From Hydrogenoanaerobacterium saccharovorans (GTDB lineage: Bacteria; Bacillota; Clostridia; Oscillospirales; Ruminococcaceae), in NCBI RefSeq assembly GCF_003814745.1, contig NZ_RKRD01000005.1, positions 1-58,072 on the forward strand: DNA of 58,072 nucleotides, given 5' to 3'. Each line of letters opens with the position of its first letter. Positions within the stretch are counted from its first letter, which is position 1. Shown here piece after piece: positions 8,569-18,089 of this stretch. A program made the position numbers and the translations under genes. The notes below the pieces were generated by a model. It ran no database searches and was not told the origin of the DNA. It saw only the letters and a list, made by a program, of their open reading frames with translations.

Positions 8569-10545
8569 TTAAGCCTTGTTTTGTACAATACGGTAATAGG
8601 TGCGTGCGGTGAGCTGATATACGATTAAATAGAATATTGCAAATATCAAAACTGCACCTAAGGTACACAGCAGAAACAACGTGGTGTTGTACATATTAAA
8701 TGCCATCAACATTTTGCACAGTACGCGGAACGCAACTGAGATATGAACCACAGCCATACCAAGCGGCAAAAAGAATACCATAAGCACCTGCTTTTGAATG
8801 GTACTGCGAACCTCTTTATCGCTCATACCTACTTTTTGCATAATCTGAAAACGGTCGTGGTCATCATAGCCCTCGGTAATCTGTTTGTAGTAGATAATGA
8901 GTACGGCTGCAATGAGAAACAATGTTACAAAAAAGATGCCGACAAAAAGCATACTGCCGTAAACTTGGTAAAAACCGCTGCGAGCGGAATCAATGTTATC
9001 TACCATGCCGAGATGAGGTACCGTTTCGTTGTAAGCATCTCGCATTGATTCATAAAATTCGGGCAGTTTTTCTGAATCCCCTTTTACATCATATTTGTAA
9101 TTGTACCAGAGCTTATACCCATCTTTGTTGCTGTTCGTTAGCTCTAAGTTGTTGCTCAAATGTTGTAAATCTTTAAAAGTTGGCACAACAATATACACTC
9201 CGTTACCTACACCGATGGTGCTTATATACTTGGGGGGTGCAATTGTACCAGCAACTTTATAACTGCTGTTGACTATTTGAATTGTATTACCATTTAAAGG
9301 TGTGCCGCTGATATTAACCAAAACCTCGCCGTCTTTTAGAGATAAATCCGCTCCTGTAATGCGGTTATAATCCTGTAAATTCAAAGCATACATTTCATAA
9401 GTGTCTGCGTTGTATATCTTATTTATTTGAAAAGTATCGTCATTTCTTTTTGCAGCAAAAGAGAGCCCGGTATAGCCAACGGCATTTTTTACTTCAAAAC
9501 CATATCTTTGAGCATGATTTTCTGCGGCTGCTTCCATAAGCTCTTCGCTTTGTTCGCTGGCAATGCTGTTTACTTGTACTTGGCGGTAAAACTTGCCCTG
9601 CAAAATATCTTCCTCACCAATAAACAAACAAACGGTGGATGACAACGTAACCAAAACACACGTAGACAAGATGCATATGTTTGCAAGTCCGGTGGCATTT
9701 TGCTTCATGCGGTAAATCATACCCGAAACCGAAATAAAGTTTTTGGGCTTATAGTAAAATGTTTTATTTTTGCGCAAGAATTTGAGTACAACAATGCTGC
9801 CTGCAATAAACAAACAATATGTGCCAATCATAACCAGCACAACTGCAAATAAAAATGCTCCGATTGCGTCTGAGGCTGTGCGCACCATCAACGAAAGTGT
9901 GTAACCGCCGCCTAAAGTGATTGCACCTATTAACGCAATCAGCCAGCGAGATTTGGGCTCGCGTTCGCCCTCTTTGGTACTGTGCAGCAAAGATATGGGG
10001 TTTGAGCGTATAATGCCAATGATATCGAATAGCAGTACAACTGCAAAACCCAAACCAAACAGGATAAAGGTAGAAAATATGGACTGTAGAGGAATTTGAA
10101 AGGTAAGTGCTGACGGTAAACCAACAATTTTTAGCAACAGAAGGAATAAAAGTTGGCTGAACAGTGCACCGCTTGCAATACCGCAAAAAATGCTGATTGC
10201 TCCGGCAATGGCAACCTCCCAAAGCATTACAATGGAGATATGCCGTTTTTCCATACCTAAAATGCTGTACAAACCAAACTCTTTTTTGCGGCGTTTCATA
10301 ATAAAACTATTGATGTAAAAAAGAATAATCAGCGATAAAAATCCGCATATCCATGTGCTAAACATTAAAATGATGCCCATGGTTCCTCCACCCTTAATAT
10401 TGCTGTGCGACACCATATAGGTAACCGAACTGAGGATGTAGAACAGCGAGACAATCAGCGACCCTGCCAGTAAATACGGCACGTAAATGCTTTTATTCTT
10501 TTTGATATTGGTAACTGCTAAACGAGGGTAAAAAGCCTTATTCAC
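8569..10545 (-). CDS. BceB-type ABC transporter permease
   Basis: This 658-residue FtsX-family permease has the architecture of BceB/VraE-type exporters: about seven N-terminal membrane helices, one large extracellular domain (roughly residues 310-540) and three C-terminal helices. The domain is the likely contact site for a peptide antibiotic and its signal to the kinase. The IMKRRKKEFGLYSILGM cytoplasmic segment is typical of the family. It overlaps the ATPase gene by 8 bases and is the last gene of the unit. The antimicrobial ligand (bacitracin-like, lantibiotic or other) cannot be predicted. Confidence 0.9.
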   Translation of the reverse strand: MNKAFYPRLAVTNIKKNKSIYVPYLLAGSLIVSLFYILSSVTYMVSHSNIKGGGTMGIILMFSTWICGFLSLIILFYINSFIMKRRKKEFGLYSILGMEKRHISIVMLWEVAIAGAISIFCGIASGALFSQLLFLLLLKIVGLPSALTFQIPLQSIFSTFILFGLGFAVVLLFDIIGIIRSNPISLLHSTKEGEREPKSRWLIALIGAITLGGGYTLSLMVRTASDAIGAFLFAVVLVMIGTYCLFIAGSIVVLKFLRKNKTFYYKPKNFISVSGMIYRMKQNATGLANICILSTCVLVTLSSTVCLFIGEEDILQGKFYRQVQVNSIASEQSEELMEAAAENHAQRYGFEVKNAVGYTGLSFAAKRNDDTFQINKIYNADTYEMYALNLQDYNRITGADLSLKDGEVLVNISGTPLNGNTIQIVNSSYKVAGTIAPPKYISTIGVGNGVYIVVPTFKDLQHLSNNLELTNSNKDGYKLWYNYKYDVKGDSEKLPEFYESMRDAYNETVPHLGMVDNIDSARSGFYQVYGSMLFVGIFFVTLFLIAAVLIIYYKQITEGYDDHDRFQIMQKVGMSDKEVRSTIQKQVLMVFFLPLGMAVVHISVAFRVLCKMLMAFNMYNTTLFLLCTLGAVLIFAIFYLIVYQLTARTYYRIVQNKA

Positions 10546-11305
10546 GTGCTTTCCCTCCTGTAGCCAGAACAGTAAGCGTATCCGATATTTTTTGGTACAT
10601 TTCCTCGTTGCTCAGCTTGCCTTTATAAAGCTGATGGAACACGGTGCCGTCTTTGATAAACAATACGCGCCCTGCATGGCTTGCCGCACGTGTACTGTGG
10701 GTTACCATTAAAATTGTTTGCCCCTCGTTGTTAATTCCCTGAAAAACACGCAGCAATCCGTCCGTCGCTTTCGAATCCAAAGCGCCCGTTGGTTCATCTG
10801 CTAGTACCAGCTTTGGCGAGGTAATCAGTGCACGGGCAACAGCCGCACGCTGTTTTTGCCCGCCCGAAACTTCATAAGGGTATTTCTCCAATAAATCGGC
10901 TATGCCAAGCTTTTCGGCAATTGGTTTTAAACGTTTTTCCATTTCATCATAAGGCTTGTGTGACAATACAAGAGGAAGAAAGATGTTATCTTTCAACGAA
11001 AAGGTATCTAACAGGTTGAAATCTTGAAACACAAATCCCAAATTATCACGACGGAATTTAGACATTTGCCCGTCAGGAATATTTGCTGTGCTTTTGCCGT
11101 TTAACAAAACCTCGCCGCCGGTGGGCTTGTCCAAAGATGCCAAAATATTCAGCAGGGTGGTTTTACCCGACCCCGATTCACCCATAATTGCTACATACTC
11201 ACCTTGTTCTACCGTAAAATTAACGTCGGTTAAAGCTTGTACCTGGTTACCTCCAAAACGGGTTGTATATATTTTTTTCAAATGCTTTACCTCTAAAAGT
11301 GACAT
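10538..11305 (-). CDS. BceA-type ABC transporter ATPase
   Basis: This 255-residue ATPase of the MacB/LolD/BceA group has Walker A GESGSGKTT, Q-loop QDFNLL, signature VSGGQKQR, Walker B LVLADEPTGALD and the H-loop THS. It powers the adjoining permease for resistance to cell-wall-active peptides. AGGAGG precedes the start, and the gene overlaps the permease by 8 bases. Confidence 0.93.
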   Translation of the reverse strand: MSLLEVKHLKKIYTTRFGGNQVQALTDVNFTVEQGEYVAIMGESGSGKTTLLNILASLDKPTGGEVLLNGKSTANIPDGQMSKFRRDNLGFVFQDFNLLDTFSLKDNIFLPLVLSHKPYDEMEKRLKPIAEKLGIADLLEKYPYEVSGGQKQRAAVARALITSPKLVLADEPTGALDSKATDGLLRVFQGINNEGQTILMVTHSTRAASHAGRVLFIKDGTVFHQLYKGKLSNEEMYQKISDTLTVLATGGKARE

Positions 11306-11342
11306 CGCGTAAATCCTCCTAGATAATTTAGTTTATAGATAT

Positions 11343-11418
11343 AGTATAAGAAAAAAAGAAATGTACAGCCATCGAAAGGACTTACATTTCTTTTCTCAAA
11401 CCTTACATTTGTGTAAGG
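11343..11418 (-). promoter_or_regulatory. BceR-type operator and promoter of the exporter genes
   Basis: The 122-bp gap between kinase and ATPase genes contains CCTTACATTTGTGTAAGG (11401-11418), a perfect 7-bp inverted repeat that fits the known BceR-like consensus TNACA-N4-TGTAA. A second pair of arms, GAAATGTA (11358-11365) and TACATTTC (11383-11390), lies closer to a minus-strand TATACT at 11343-11348. The cognate regulator is encoded upstream. Confidence 0.7.
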
Positions 11419-11427
11419 TGCTGTGTT

Positions 11428-12429
11428 TTACTCGATGTCGAACTTCTCTCGTGAGAGTAAAAGCTTTACGGTTGTACCCTTGCCCACCATAGAGGTAACT
11501 GTAATAGAATGCCCTAAAATCAGCAGCGCCTGTTTGCAAAGGCTTAAGCCAATGCCTGTAGAGCGTTTATCTAATCTGCCGTTATAGCCCGTATATCCCC
11601 AATCAAAAACTCTTGGTAAATCTTCCGGCTGTATGCCGATACCCGTATCCTCAATCACGAGTGTATCCGCTGAATATTTGTCAAGATAGATGGAAACTTT
11701 GCCCTCCTGTGTGTACTTTACCGCGTTGGTAAGCAGTTGTTCAATTACAAACACCAACCATTTTTCATCTGTGATGATACGTCGGTTAAGGTTGGATAGA
11801 TTTACACCGATGTTTTTATGAATAAATAAAGTGGATACTCTTTTCAAAGCTTGCTTTACCAAAGCATCCAGTGAGTATTCCTGTAAAACCAAATCTTTTG
11901 CATCCATACCCAACCGCTGGTATTGCAATACCATTTCTACATACTGTTCTGTTTTGAATAATTCCTGTTCCAGCGCGCTGCAGTTTAAATTTTCTTCTTG
12001 CAAAAGCAGCCGAATGGCAGCAATGGGTGTTTTAATTTGGTGCGACCATAATGTATAATATCGGTTGGCATCAACTGCATTTTGGCGCGTTTTTTCTTCT
12101 GCATTTTGGCATCGTTCTTCCATAAGATAGAGCATATCCTGGTAGTTTTTCTCCAATAGGTCATAGGCGAGAGGTAATTCGCCTAAATGCAGTGTTGCCT
12201 GCTTTTTCAGGATATGCAGCTGTGAGGTTTTTTTGTGGTAGCTATGAAAATCCAAAACACAAAAACCAATTGTAACTGCAATTATAATGATGGATGCATA
12301 AAAGGCAGGCCCCCACGGCAAGCCATATAACCAGTATACCAACAGAATGATCGTCAAATAAATAGCAACCAATAATAAAGTGTTTCTTCGGCTTTTACAA
12401 TAGGCGGTTAACACTGTAATCCAATTCAT
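11428..12429 (-). CDS. BceS-type intramembrane-sensing histidine kinase
   Basis: This 333-residue kinase has two N-terminal membrane helices (about 17-35 and 43-60) with almost no extracellular loop, as in BceS/GraS kinases that read the state of their ABC transporter. The phosphoacceptor is H130 in LWSHQIKTP. ATP-binding boxes include NAVKYT, IEDTGIGI and STGIGLSL. The start codon shares one base with the stop of the response regulator gene (TAATG), so the pair is translationally coupled. Confidence 0.9.
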   Translation of the reverse strand: MNWITVLTAYCKSRRNTLLLVAIYLTIILLVYWLYGLPWGPAFYASIIIIAVTIGFCVLDFHSYHKKTSQLHILKKQATLHLGELPLAYDLLEKNYQDMLYLMEERCQNAEEKTRQNAVDANRYYTLWSHQIKTPIAAIRLLLQEENLNCSALEQELFKTEQYVEMVLQYQRLGMDAKDLVLQEYSLDALVKQALKRVSTLFIHKNIGVNLSNLNRRIITDEKWLVFVIEQLLTNAVKYTQEGKVSIYLDKYSADTLVIEDTGIGIQPEDLPRVFDWGYTGYNGRLDKRSTGIGLSLCKQALLILGHSITVTSMVGKGTTVKLLLSREKFDIE

Positions 12430-13109
12430 TATGAAGCCTCCACCAAATAGCCTATGCCTTTTTTGGTTACAATATAGTCTGCAAGCCCGATGCTCTCGAG
12501 TTTTCTGCGTAAGCGGGTGATGTTTACGGTAAGCGTATTGTCGTCGATAAAGCTTTCAGTTTCCCACAAAGTTTTCATGATGTGCTCTCTTGTAACCGTG
12601 TTGCCGATGTTTTCCATCAGTAACTGCATAATTTTAAACTCATTTTTGGTAAGCTCTATGCGCTCTTCGCCGTAAAGCAAAGTAGATTCGCCCAAGTTTA
12701 GAGTAACGCCATTGTGTGTTAGTATGTTTAAATCGGCACCAAAAGAATAGGTACGCCGAAGGATTGCCTGTATTTTTGCCGTTATAACTTCCAAATTAAA
12801 AGGTTTCGATACAAAATCGTCCGCCCCCAAATTAATTGCCATAACCAAATTCATATCGTCACTTGCGGATGAAATGAAAATAATTGGTGTCTGGCTGATT
12901 TTACGTATTTCGGAGCACCAATGGTAACCATTAAAAAACGGCAAAGAGATATCAAGGAGCACTAAATGCGGCTGATAAGCTTCAAACTGCTCTAGCACGC
13001 TGCCAAAGTTTGTTACCGTCTCAACTAAGTATCCCCACTTTTTCAGTTGACGCTCCAATACCTCAGTAATTGTGGTGTCATCTTCTACAATTAAAATTTT
13101 ATACACCAT
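12429..13109 (-). CDS. BceR-type OmpR-family response regulator
   Basis: This 226-residue protein has a receiver domain with acidic pocket E9/D10/D11, phosphoacceptor D53 (LVLLDISLP), and K at the usual SKPF position, followed by a winged-helix DNA-binding domain. It should bind the inverted repeat ahead of the exporter ATPase gene. AAAGGAGG precedes the ATG. Confidence 0.92.
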   Translation of the reverse strand: MVYKILIVEDDTTITEVLERQLKKWGYLVETVTNFGSVLEQFEAYQPHLVLLDISLPFFNGYHWCSEIRKISQTPIIFISSASDDMNLVMAINLGADDFVSKPFNLEVITAKIQAILRRTYSFGADLNILTHNGVTLNLGESTLLYGEERIELTKNEFKIMQLLMENIGNTVTREHIMKTLWETESFIDDNTLTVNITRLRRKLESIGLADYIVTKKGIGYLVEAS

Positions 13110-13244
13110 ATTCCTCCTTTATGGACAAGAAGACTCTTGAAAAAATCTGGCTCTTTATCAATAAATTTATTCTTATCATATTCATTATTTTAAATCATGA
13201 GTTAAATAAGTTAAAGCAATATTTGTAAATTCCCATACAATGCA

Positions 13245-13275
13245 AACATCGCGGCAAGATTTGTGCCGCGATGTT
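13245..13275 (-). terminator. Hairpin after the APH-fold kinase gene
   Basis: AACATCGCGGCA and TGCCGCGATGTT form a 12-bp perfect stem with a 7-base loop, 46 bases after the stop of the minus-strand kinase gene. There is no clear T-tract, so termination strength is uncertain. Confidence 0.55.
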
Positions 13276-13320
13276 GCTGTGTTATAGTAATTAAGAATTA
13301 AAAACTAAACGGGTTGTGGG

Positions 13321-14241
13321 TTATATGCCAAAAAACATCATCTGCTTACGTAAATTTTCTGCTTGGGGAGGTAATGTTAAAGGATTTACATCTTTGTTTG
13401 CTTTATATAGGTGCATAATTTCGGTAAATACCTCGTAAAATCCATTTTTTAATTCAAAATTTTCGCTTAGCTTTACTTTTTTCTTGTATCTGTCTAATAA
13501 TTCGTAGTATTTACCGTTTGCGTTATTCAGTTGGTATAAATCCATTTCAGAATCAGCCCAACAGCAATTAAATGGGTCTATAACTGCGGATACCGATGTC
13601 ATAGGTTCATTCAACAAAATGTTCCAAGTGTTGTAATCGCCATGAATTAAACGCGCATGTTCAATAGGTAAATAAAAAACTTTGTCATAATTGTCATAAG
13701 CCTTACAAACAACTTTAAAAATAAAATCATCCAGCCTTTGCTGTAAATGCATCGTTTGGGCATTTAAAAAAATGGAATCGGCTTGTTTTTTATAGTGAAC
13801 CCGCCAGTCGGTGTCGTATTGTTTTGCACCTATATCACCAAAGCCTTTAGGGTTAATGGTTTGATGATAGCTAATTAAGTTTTCCACCATTTTATCTGCA
13901 ATTGTCTCTTTGGTTTGTTCAGGCAATGGTTCGATGTTTCCTGCATTTACTCCATCGATGTACTCCATTGCCAATATGTCGTATGGGATAACATCATCAC
14001 TGTCATGCATAAAATAGACTTTTGGCATTTTAACAGTAGCATGGCTTGCAAGAATCTCCAATTGCAGTGCTTCTTTTTCTGCCAAATGGGGGTAGAGATA
14101 AATTTTTAATACTACTTTAAAAGGTTCCTGCTTTAATGCAGCCGCATAAACACGACCGTAAAAACCTCCGCCTAAAAATTTAATTTGTACCGGATCTTCA
14201 TCATAATACCTTTGAACTATATTTTTTACTGCCTGTTCCAT
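13321..14241 (-). CDS. APH/choline-kinase-fold phosphotransferase
   Basis: This 306-residue protein has a glycine-rich N-lobe (FLGGGFYGRVY), a catalytic HGDYNTWN loop (Brenner motif) and a VIDPFNCCWAD segment in the place of the metal-binding DFE-like motif. This is the aminoglycoside phosphotransferase/fructosamine kinase fold. The substrate may be an amino sugar, choline-like molecule or antibiotic; the sequence gives no choice. A GAGGTG site precedes the ATG. It stands between the resistance module and the DNA repair gene with separate spacing. Confidence 0.8.
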   Translation of the reverse strand: MEQAVKNIVQRYYDEDPVQIKFLGGGFYGRVYAAALKQEPFKVVLKIYLYPHLAEKEALQLEILASHATVKMPKVYFMHDSDDVIPYDILAMEYIDGVNAGNIEPLPEQTKETIADKMVENLISYHQTINPKGFGDIGAKQYDTDWRVHYKKQADSIFLNAQTMHLQQRLDDFIFKVVCKAYDNYDKVFYLPIEHARLIHGDYNTWNILLNEPMTSVSAVIDPFNCCWADSEMDLYQLNNANGKYYELLDRYKKKVKLSENFELKNGFYEVFTEIMHLYKANKDVNPLTLPPQAENLRKQMMFFGI

Positions 14242-14434
14242 CTTTTCACCTCAATTACCATTATAACCCAATAAGTTTTGCGTGCCTAGCTAACTTTAAT
14301 CAAAGTTTATGGACTTTTATCTCGAAATAGCCATAAAAACAATTGTAATGTCAATGCGTGGTCGCACATTACAAAGGTCGAAATGATGGAAAACGTTTTA
14401 TCATCGGAGTGGACAGGTTATTGAAGATACAATA

Positions 14435-15691
14435 TTATAGATCAAAGTAATAAGAATTCAGCAAATAATCCTGCTGATATTTCACAGCAAGCTTTAACAG
14501 GTAATTTTTTATGGTATGCTCTGAAATGTTTCCTTGTTCAAAATTTTTAGTCATCTTAATAAAACTTGCTTTTTCTTTTTCGGATGCTGTGTTTTTAAAA
14601 TAGCCCCAAACATGCTGCAATGCATTTATAAATTTACCTTGATTGGTTTGTTGATAAAGTGCATCTTCGAGCAATTCGTAAAACCCAACTGCGGGATATT
14701 TGCTTTTATTTTTTAGAATCTTTCTGATTTCAAGATAATCTTGCGGAGATTTTTCTAAAACAGAATATTTGTATTTACTCCATTCATCCTCAAGCGCACC
14801 AATTTTTTTCGTATCCGAAGTACAAAGGATGCACTTAACGGCAGAAAGGTTTTTATCTTTAACTTCGAGCATAATATCAATGTCTTTTGAGTCCAAGCCG
14901 TTATAATAATCTAAAAAATCCCGTATGTGAATGGTAGATGAATGCGAACCGGGCTTTTTCGACGGTTCTTGCTGCGAATAGTGTATTTTTTGACATCCGT
15001 CGGTTTGCTTCCATGTCTTTTTGCATTCATTAATCCAAAAATTATCCGTATGCAAATTGTCGCAAGGGTTTACGGAGTGATGCAAATTATCAAAAACAAC
15101 AGGGGCACTCAACTTTGAAGCAATGTCTAATACATCTGCAATATGATAGGACTTATCATCATTTTCAAAGATGAGGCGTTTTTTTATTGCTTCGCTCAAA
15201 TAACTGTAGTGGATAAGAAAACGTTCGATTGCAGCCTTTTTATCTTGATAGATACCCCCGATGTGCAAGATGATTTTGCTGTCACTGCCAAGCCTCATAC
15301 TGTCCATCAGGCTACAGTGGTACTCTAAATCAGATATCGCATTTTTAACCACCTCTGCATTCGGAGAATTCAAAACTGTATACTGCCCTGGGTGCATAGA
15401 TAAGCGAATTCGGTTTTGTAATGCTTTATCACCCAGCTGTTTTAATTTTTGTGAAAATTTCTCTTGCCAAGAAAAAGGGTAATCGGGCCTTGAGGCGAAG
15501 GGGATCAAATCAGAACTTACACGAAACAGATGTATTCCGGTACGGATATTATAATTGAGCATATTATCGAAACAATTCAGGTTATGCTCGGTTATTTCAA
15601 AAAGGCGGGCAGCATCGGCATTTTTGAGCATACAGTTTTTTAACGCAGTATCGCGTACGCCAACGGTTAGGCATGCATATCCTATTCTCAT
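14435..15691 (-). CDS. uvsE: UV damage endonuclease with C-terminal DUF1722-like domain
   Basis: UvsE nicks DNA 5' of UV photoproducts. Residues 1-300 form the TIM-barrel nuclease with the family motifs RLSMHPGQYTVLNSP (from about 96), HIGGIYQDK (143), FENDD (175), VFDNLHHSVNP (199) and IMLEVKDK (273), which supply metal ligands. Residues about 305-418 look like DUF1722 (YbgA): FYELLEDALYQQT, ALQHVWGYFK, a central helical EKEKASFIK region and a final YLLNSYYFDL. In E. coli ybgA lies next to the photolyase gene, so the fusion is biologically coherent. AAAGGAATG precedes the start. Confidence 0.9.
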   Translation of the reverse strand: MRIGYACLTVGVRDTALKNCMLKNADAARLFEITEHNLNCFDNMLNYNIRTGIHLFRVSSDLIPFASRPDYPFSWQEKFSQKLKQLGDKALQNRIRLSMHPGQYTVLNSPNAEVVKNAISDLEYHCSLMDSMRLGSDSKIILHIGGIYQDKKAAIERFLIHYSYLSEAIKKRLIFENDDKSYHIADVLDIASKLSAPVVFDNLHHSVNPCDNLHTDNFWINECKKTWKQTDGCQKIHYSQQEPSKKPGSHSSTIHIRDFLDYYNGLDSKDIDIMLEVKDKNLSAVKCILCTSDTKKIGALEDEWSKYKYSVLEKSPQDYLEIRKILKNKSKYPAVGFYELLEDALYQQTNQGKFINALQHVWGYFKNTASEKEKASFIKMTKNFEQGNISEHTIKNYLLKLAVKYQQDYLLNSYYFDL

Positions 15692-15815
15692 ATTACCATT
15701 CCTTTCTTGTAAAACCGTGCCAACATTATGTTACATAAACAATACAACTTTTTGATGAATTTTGTCAATTGATTTCAATTTTAACTCATTGATTCAAATG
15801 GTCACCAATTAAATG

Positions 15816-15853
15816 AAAAAAACGTGCAGCTAAACAATGTGTTTTGCTGCACG
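15816..15853 (-). terminator. Terminator of the arginase-like gene
   Basis: On the minus strand CGTGCAGC and GCTGCACG (8 bp) flank a 15-base loop and are followed by seven T. It lies just after the stop of the minus-strand gene ending at 15859. Confidence 0.85.
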
Positions 15854-15858
15854 CCTTT

Positions 15859-16617
15859 TTACGCAATTATTTGCTGGCAAAGCTGTAATAATTTTTGATT
15901 GGCTCGATTGTTTTTACGGTTGGCTTTTTCAAAAGCAAAAGGCTCTCTGTATGCCATCGAATATTCACCGCATACATCCATACCGATGACTGTATGTGTG
16001 TTTGCTATTGTTTCAAATGCATTTAAAAATTCTTCAGGTTCCATTTCTCCATGATTCCAGTTGGTTTCGGCTACTTTCTTGCAAAACACGTCTTTATCAA
16101 CCGAAATGTATACCGGATAATGGATTTTTTTAGATAAATCAAGGTGCCAATTGGGCGTTTTTTCAATCTTGCTGTATGGATACAAAATTACTTTTTCTTT
16201 TAAGGATTTATCAATCATATGTAAAGAATGCTCGCTGGTACCAACAATTGCAACCTGTTTTAATCGTTTTTGCTTGAGCAAAGCTGTTCTTAACCAGCCG
16301 CCGCACGAAAGCAGTTCATCAAACACAGGTTTTTGCATATCACTGTGGTTATCAAACAAAATCAGTGCGTAGTCTTCTTGGATTTTTTGTGTAAGGAATA
16401 AACTGATGTAATGGTAATTGCCTGAGCCGAGAAAGCTTAGTTTTGACAGTTGGATATCTTTAAGCCTTTCTTGCAAATTCTTTTGTGCATAAATATCACA
16501 ATAAGAATTGGTACCGATTAATTTTTGCGTATCAATCCATCGGCAGTTGTGTCCTTGATAAAAATCCTGGGTTTTATAAATGCCGTCAAAGTCAAATAAA
16601 AGAATTTTATTTTCCAT
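15859..16617 (-). CDS. Divergent arginase/ureohydrolase-fold protein
   Basis: This 252-residue protein keeps traces of the arginase metal-binding motifs: GSGNYH for GGDHS, FDNHSDM for DAHxD and SVDKDVF for SxDxDxxDP. It starts instead with an LLFDFDGI-like strand. Enzymes of this fold hydrolyse guanidino compounds or related amides using two Mn ions, but divergence here is large, so the reaction is unknown. ATG 16617 is chosen because GGAGGT lies just upstream; the longer reading from 16644 includes this site. Confidence 0.65.
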   Translation of the reverse strand: MENKILLFDFDGIYKTQDFYQGHNCRWIDTQKLIGTNSYCDIYAQKNLQERLKDIQLSKLSFLGSGNYHYISLFLTQKIQEDYALILFDNHSDMQKPVFDELLSCGGWLRTALLKQKRLKQVAIVGTSEHSLHMIDKSLKEKVILYPYSKIEKTPNWHLDLSKKIHYPVYISVDKDVFCKKVAETNWNHGEMEPEEFLNAFETIANTHTVIGMDVCGEYSMAYREPFAFEKANRKNNRANQKLLQLCQQIIA

Positions 16618-16801
16618 TGTACCTCCATCGTATTTACAAAACATTTTTAATCAAAAGCACAGTGCTTTTGTATGAAGATGCTAAATTCACTTTGTACTTT
16701 TAGCTTAAAGTCACCCCGCAAACATAAATAAACTACATTTCATTCTATCATGCAAACCAAGAAAAAGCCAATGTGCGCCGTTTAACGTTATTTATATAGC
16801 C

Positions 16802-17971
16802 TTATTTACAATATTCATTCATTAAACGACGGTACAGCATGTAATTTTCAAAAGAAACTTCTTCGGGCACACCATGGTCACAAGTAGGTATAAAACCGCC
16901 GCGTTTGCGCATAGCGGGCATAATATAATCCAAATGGCGTTTTATGGCATCTCCACCCTGTGTAATCATACGTTTGTCTATCCCGCCCGACATGCGCAAA
17001 TCGGGGTGCTGCCGGCCGATTTTTACAACATCACAAAACGAGGCAACCTCAAACGGGCTCATATAGTCGCAGCCAATCTCTTTGTAAATTGCAATCACAT
17101 CACCGCAGTATCCATCTGTATCTATTTGTAAATGCAAAGGACGTGCATGGTCAATATTTCTTGTTTTCATATTATTGTATAACTGCTGGTAATAGGGCAG
17201 CAAAAACTCTTTCATCATTTCGGGCGAAATCAATGCACCGTTGTTGTAACAAATATCTTCGCCAAAAAATAGTTCATCAAAAGCAACAACCCTTTGGTGT
17301 TCGGCAATGACAGCGTCGGCAAGCTCAAACCAGGTTTTCATACAATCGTGGATCAATTCGGGCTCGTCGTAAAACATGTAAAGCAATTCTTCAGGTCCAA
17401 TCAGGCTGCGTAAGTACATATATCCACCTACACAGCATTGAACGACAGAGTTCCCTTTTTCAGCCCCGATGATTGCTTTTTCAATTTCTTCCTTTGTAGT
17501 GTTCATCCTTCCGGGCGTATTAGGGTTCATACGCCATTTTACATTGCGTTCCCATGTATCCCAGTCTTTTACGGGGTGGTCAACATATTCAGGCATAAAG
17601 CCATTGCGCCGTCCTTTAAAGCAAAGCACACTTCGCCCGGCAAAATCCTGCACCAACTCATAGTCCCCTCTGTCTTCCATCACTTTTTCATCAAATTTTG
17701 GGAAGAAACCTGCTTCACACCAGCCCAAACCGTATATTTCATTAATTGCGGGTTCGTCGTACAAAAATATCTCTCTCAAATATGCATCATAGTCTGCAAC
17801 TTGATCACGAGGTTTTAAAAACCCCTCTTCAATCCAGCGGTCTAGCACATAAAAGCCAAATTCTTTTTGATAAATAGGGGCATCTGGTGTAATTGCATAA
17901 AAATCTCTTATTTTTTTTGCTGATACGCTCATGTTTTTATAATCTACTAAACTGTATCTGTTTTCTTGCAT
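16802..17971 (-). CDS. URO-D superfamily protein (paralog 1)
   Basis: This 389-residue protein belongs to the uroporphyrinogen decarboxylase/MtaA-CmuA superfamily (COG0407-like): a single-domain TIM barrel with FDELFFGEDICY, LHLQIDTDGYCGDV and RMSGGIDKR segments and a closing GGFIPTCDHGVP. It lacks the HxCG metal site of methylcobamide:CoM methyltransferases, having DTDG instead. ATG 17971 is preceded by GGAGG; the longer frame from 17986 reads through that site. It is divergent from an AraC regulator with 118 bp between them. The reaction is unknown; it is not thought to be haem-pathway HemE. Confidence 0.8.
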   Translation of the reverse strand: MQENRYSLVDYKNMSVSAKKIRDFYAITPDAPIYQKEFGFYVLDRWIEEGFLKPRDQVADYDAYLREIFLYDEPAINEIYGLGWCEAGFFPKFDEKVMEDRGDYELVQDFAGRSVLCFKGRRNGFMPEYVDHPVKDWDTWERNVKWRMNPNTPGRMNTTKEEIEKAIIGAEKGNSVVQCCVGGYMYLRSLIGPEELLYMFYDEPELIHDCMKTWFELADAVIAEHQRVVAFDELFFGEDICYNNGALISPEMMKEFLLPYYQQLYNNMKTRNIDHARPLHLQIDTDGYCGDVIAIYKEIGCDYMSPFEVASFCDVVKIGRQHPDLRMSGGIDKRMITQGGDAIKRHLDYIMPAMRKRGGFIPTCDHGVPEEVSFENYMLYRRLMNEYCK

Positions 17972-18089
17972 TCGAAATACCTCCATGTTAAGATTGAGAT
18001 GTTATATATAGAATAGTGCAAAAATCAGAGCGAAAGAATGGATAAATCGGATATTTTTATATACTTTTCGGTTTGTGGAGGATTGTATC

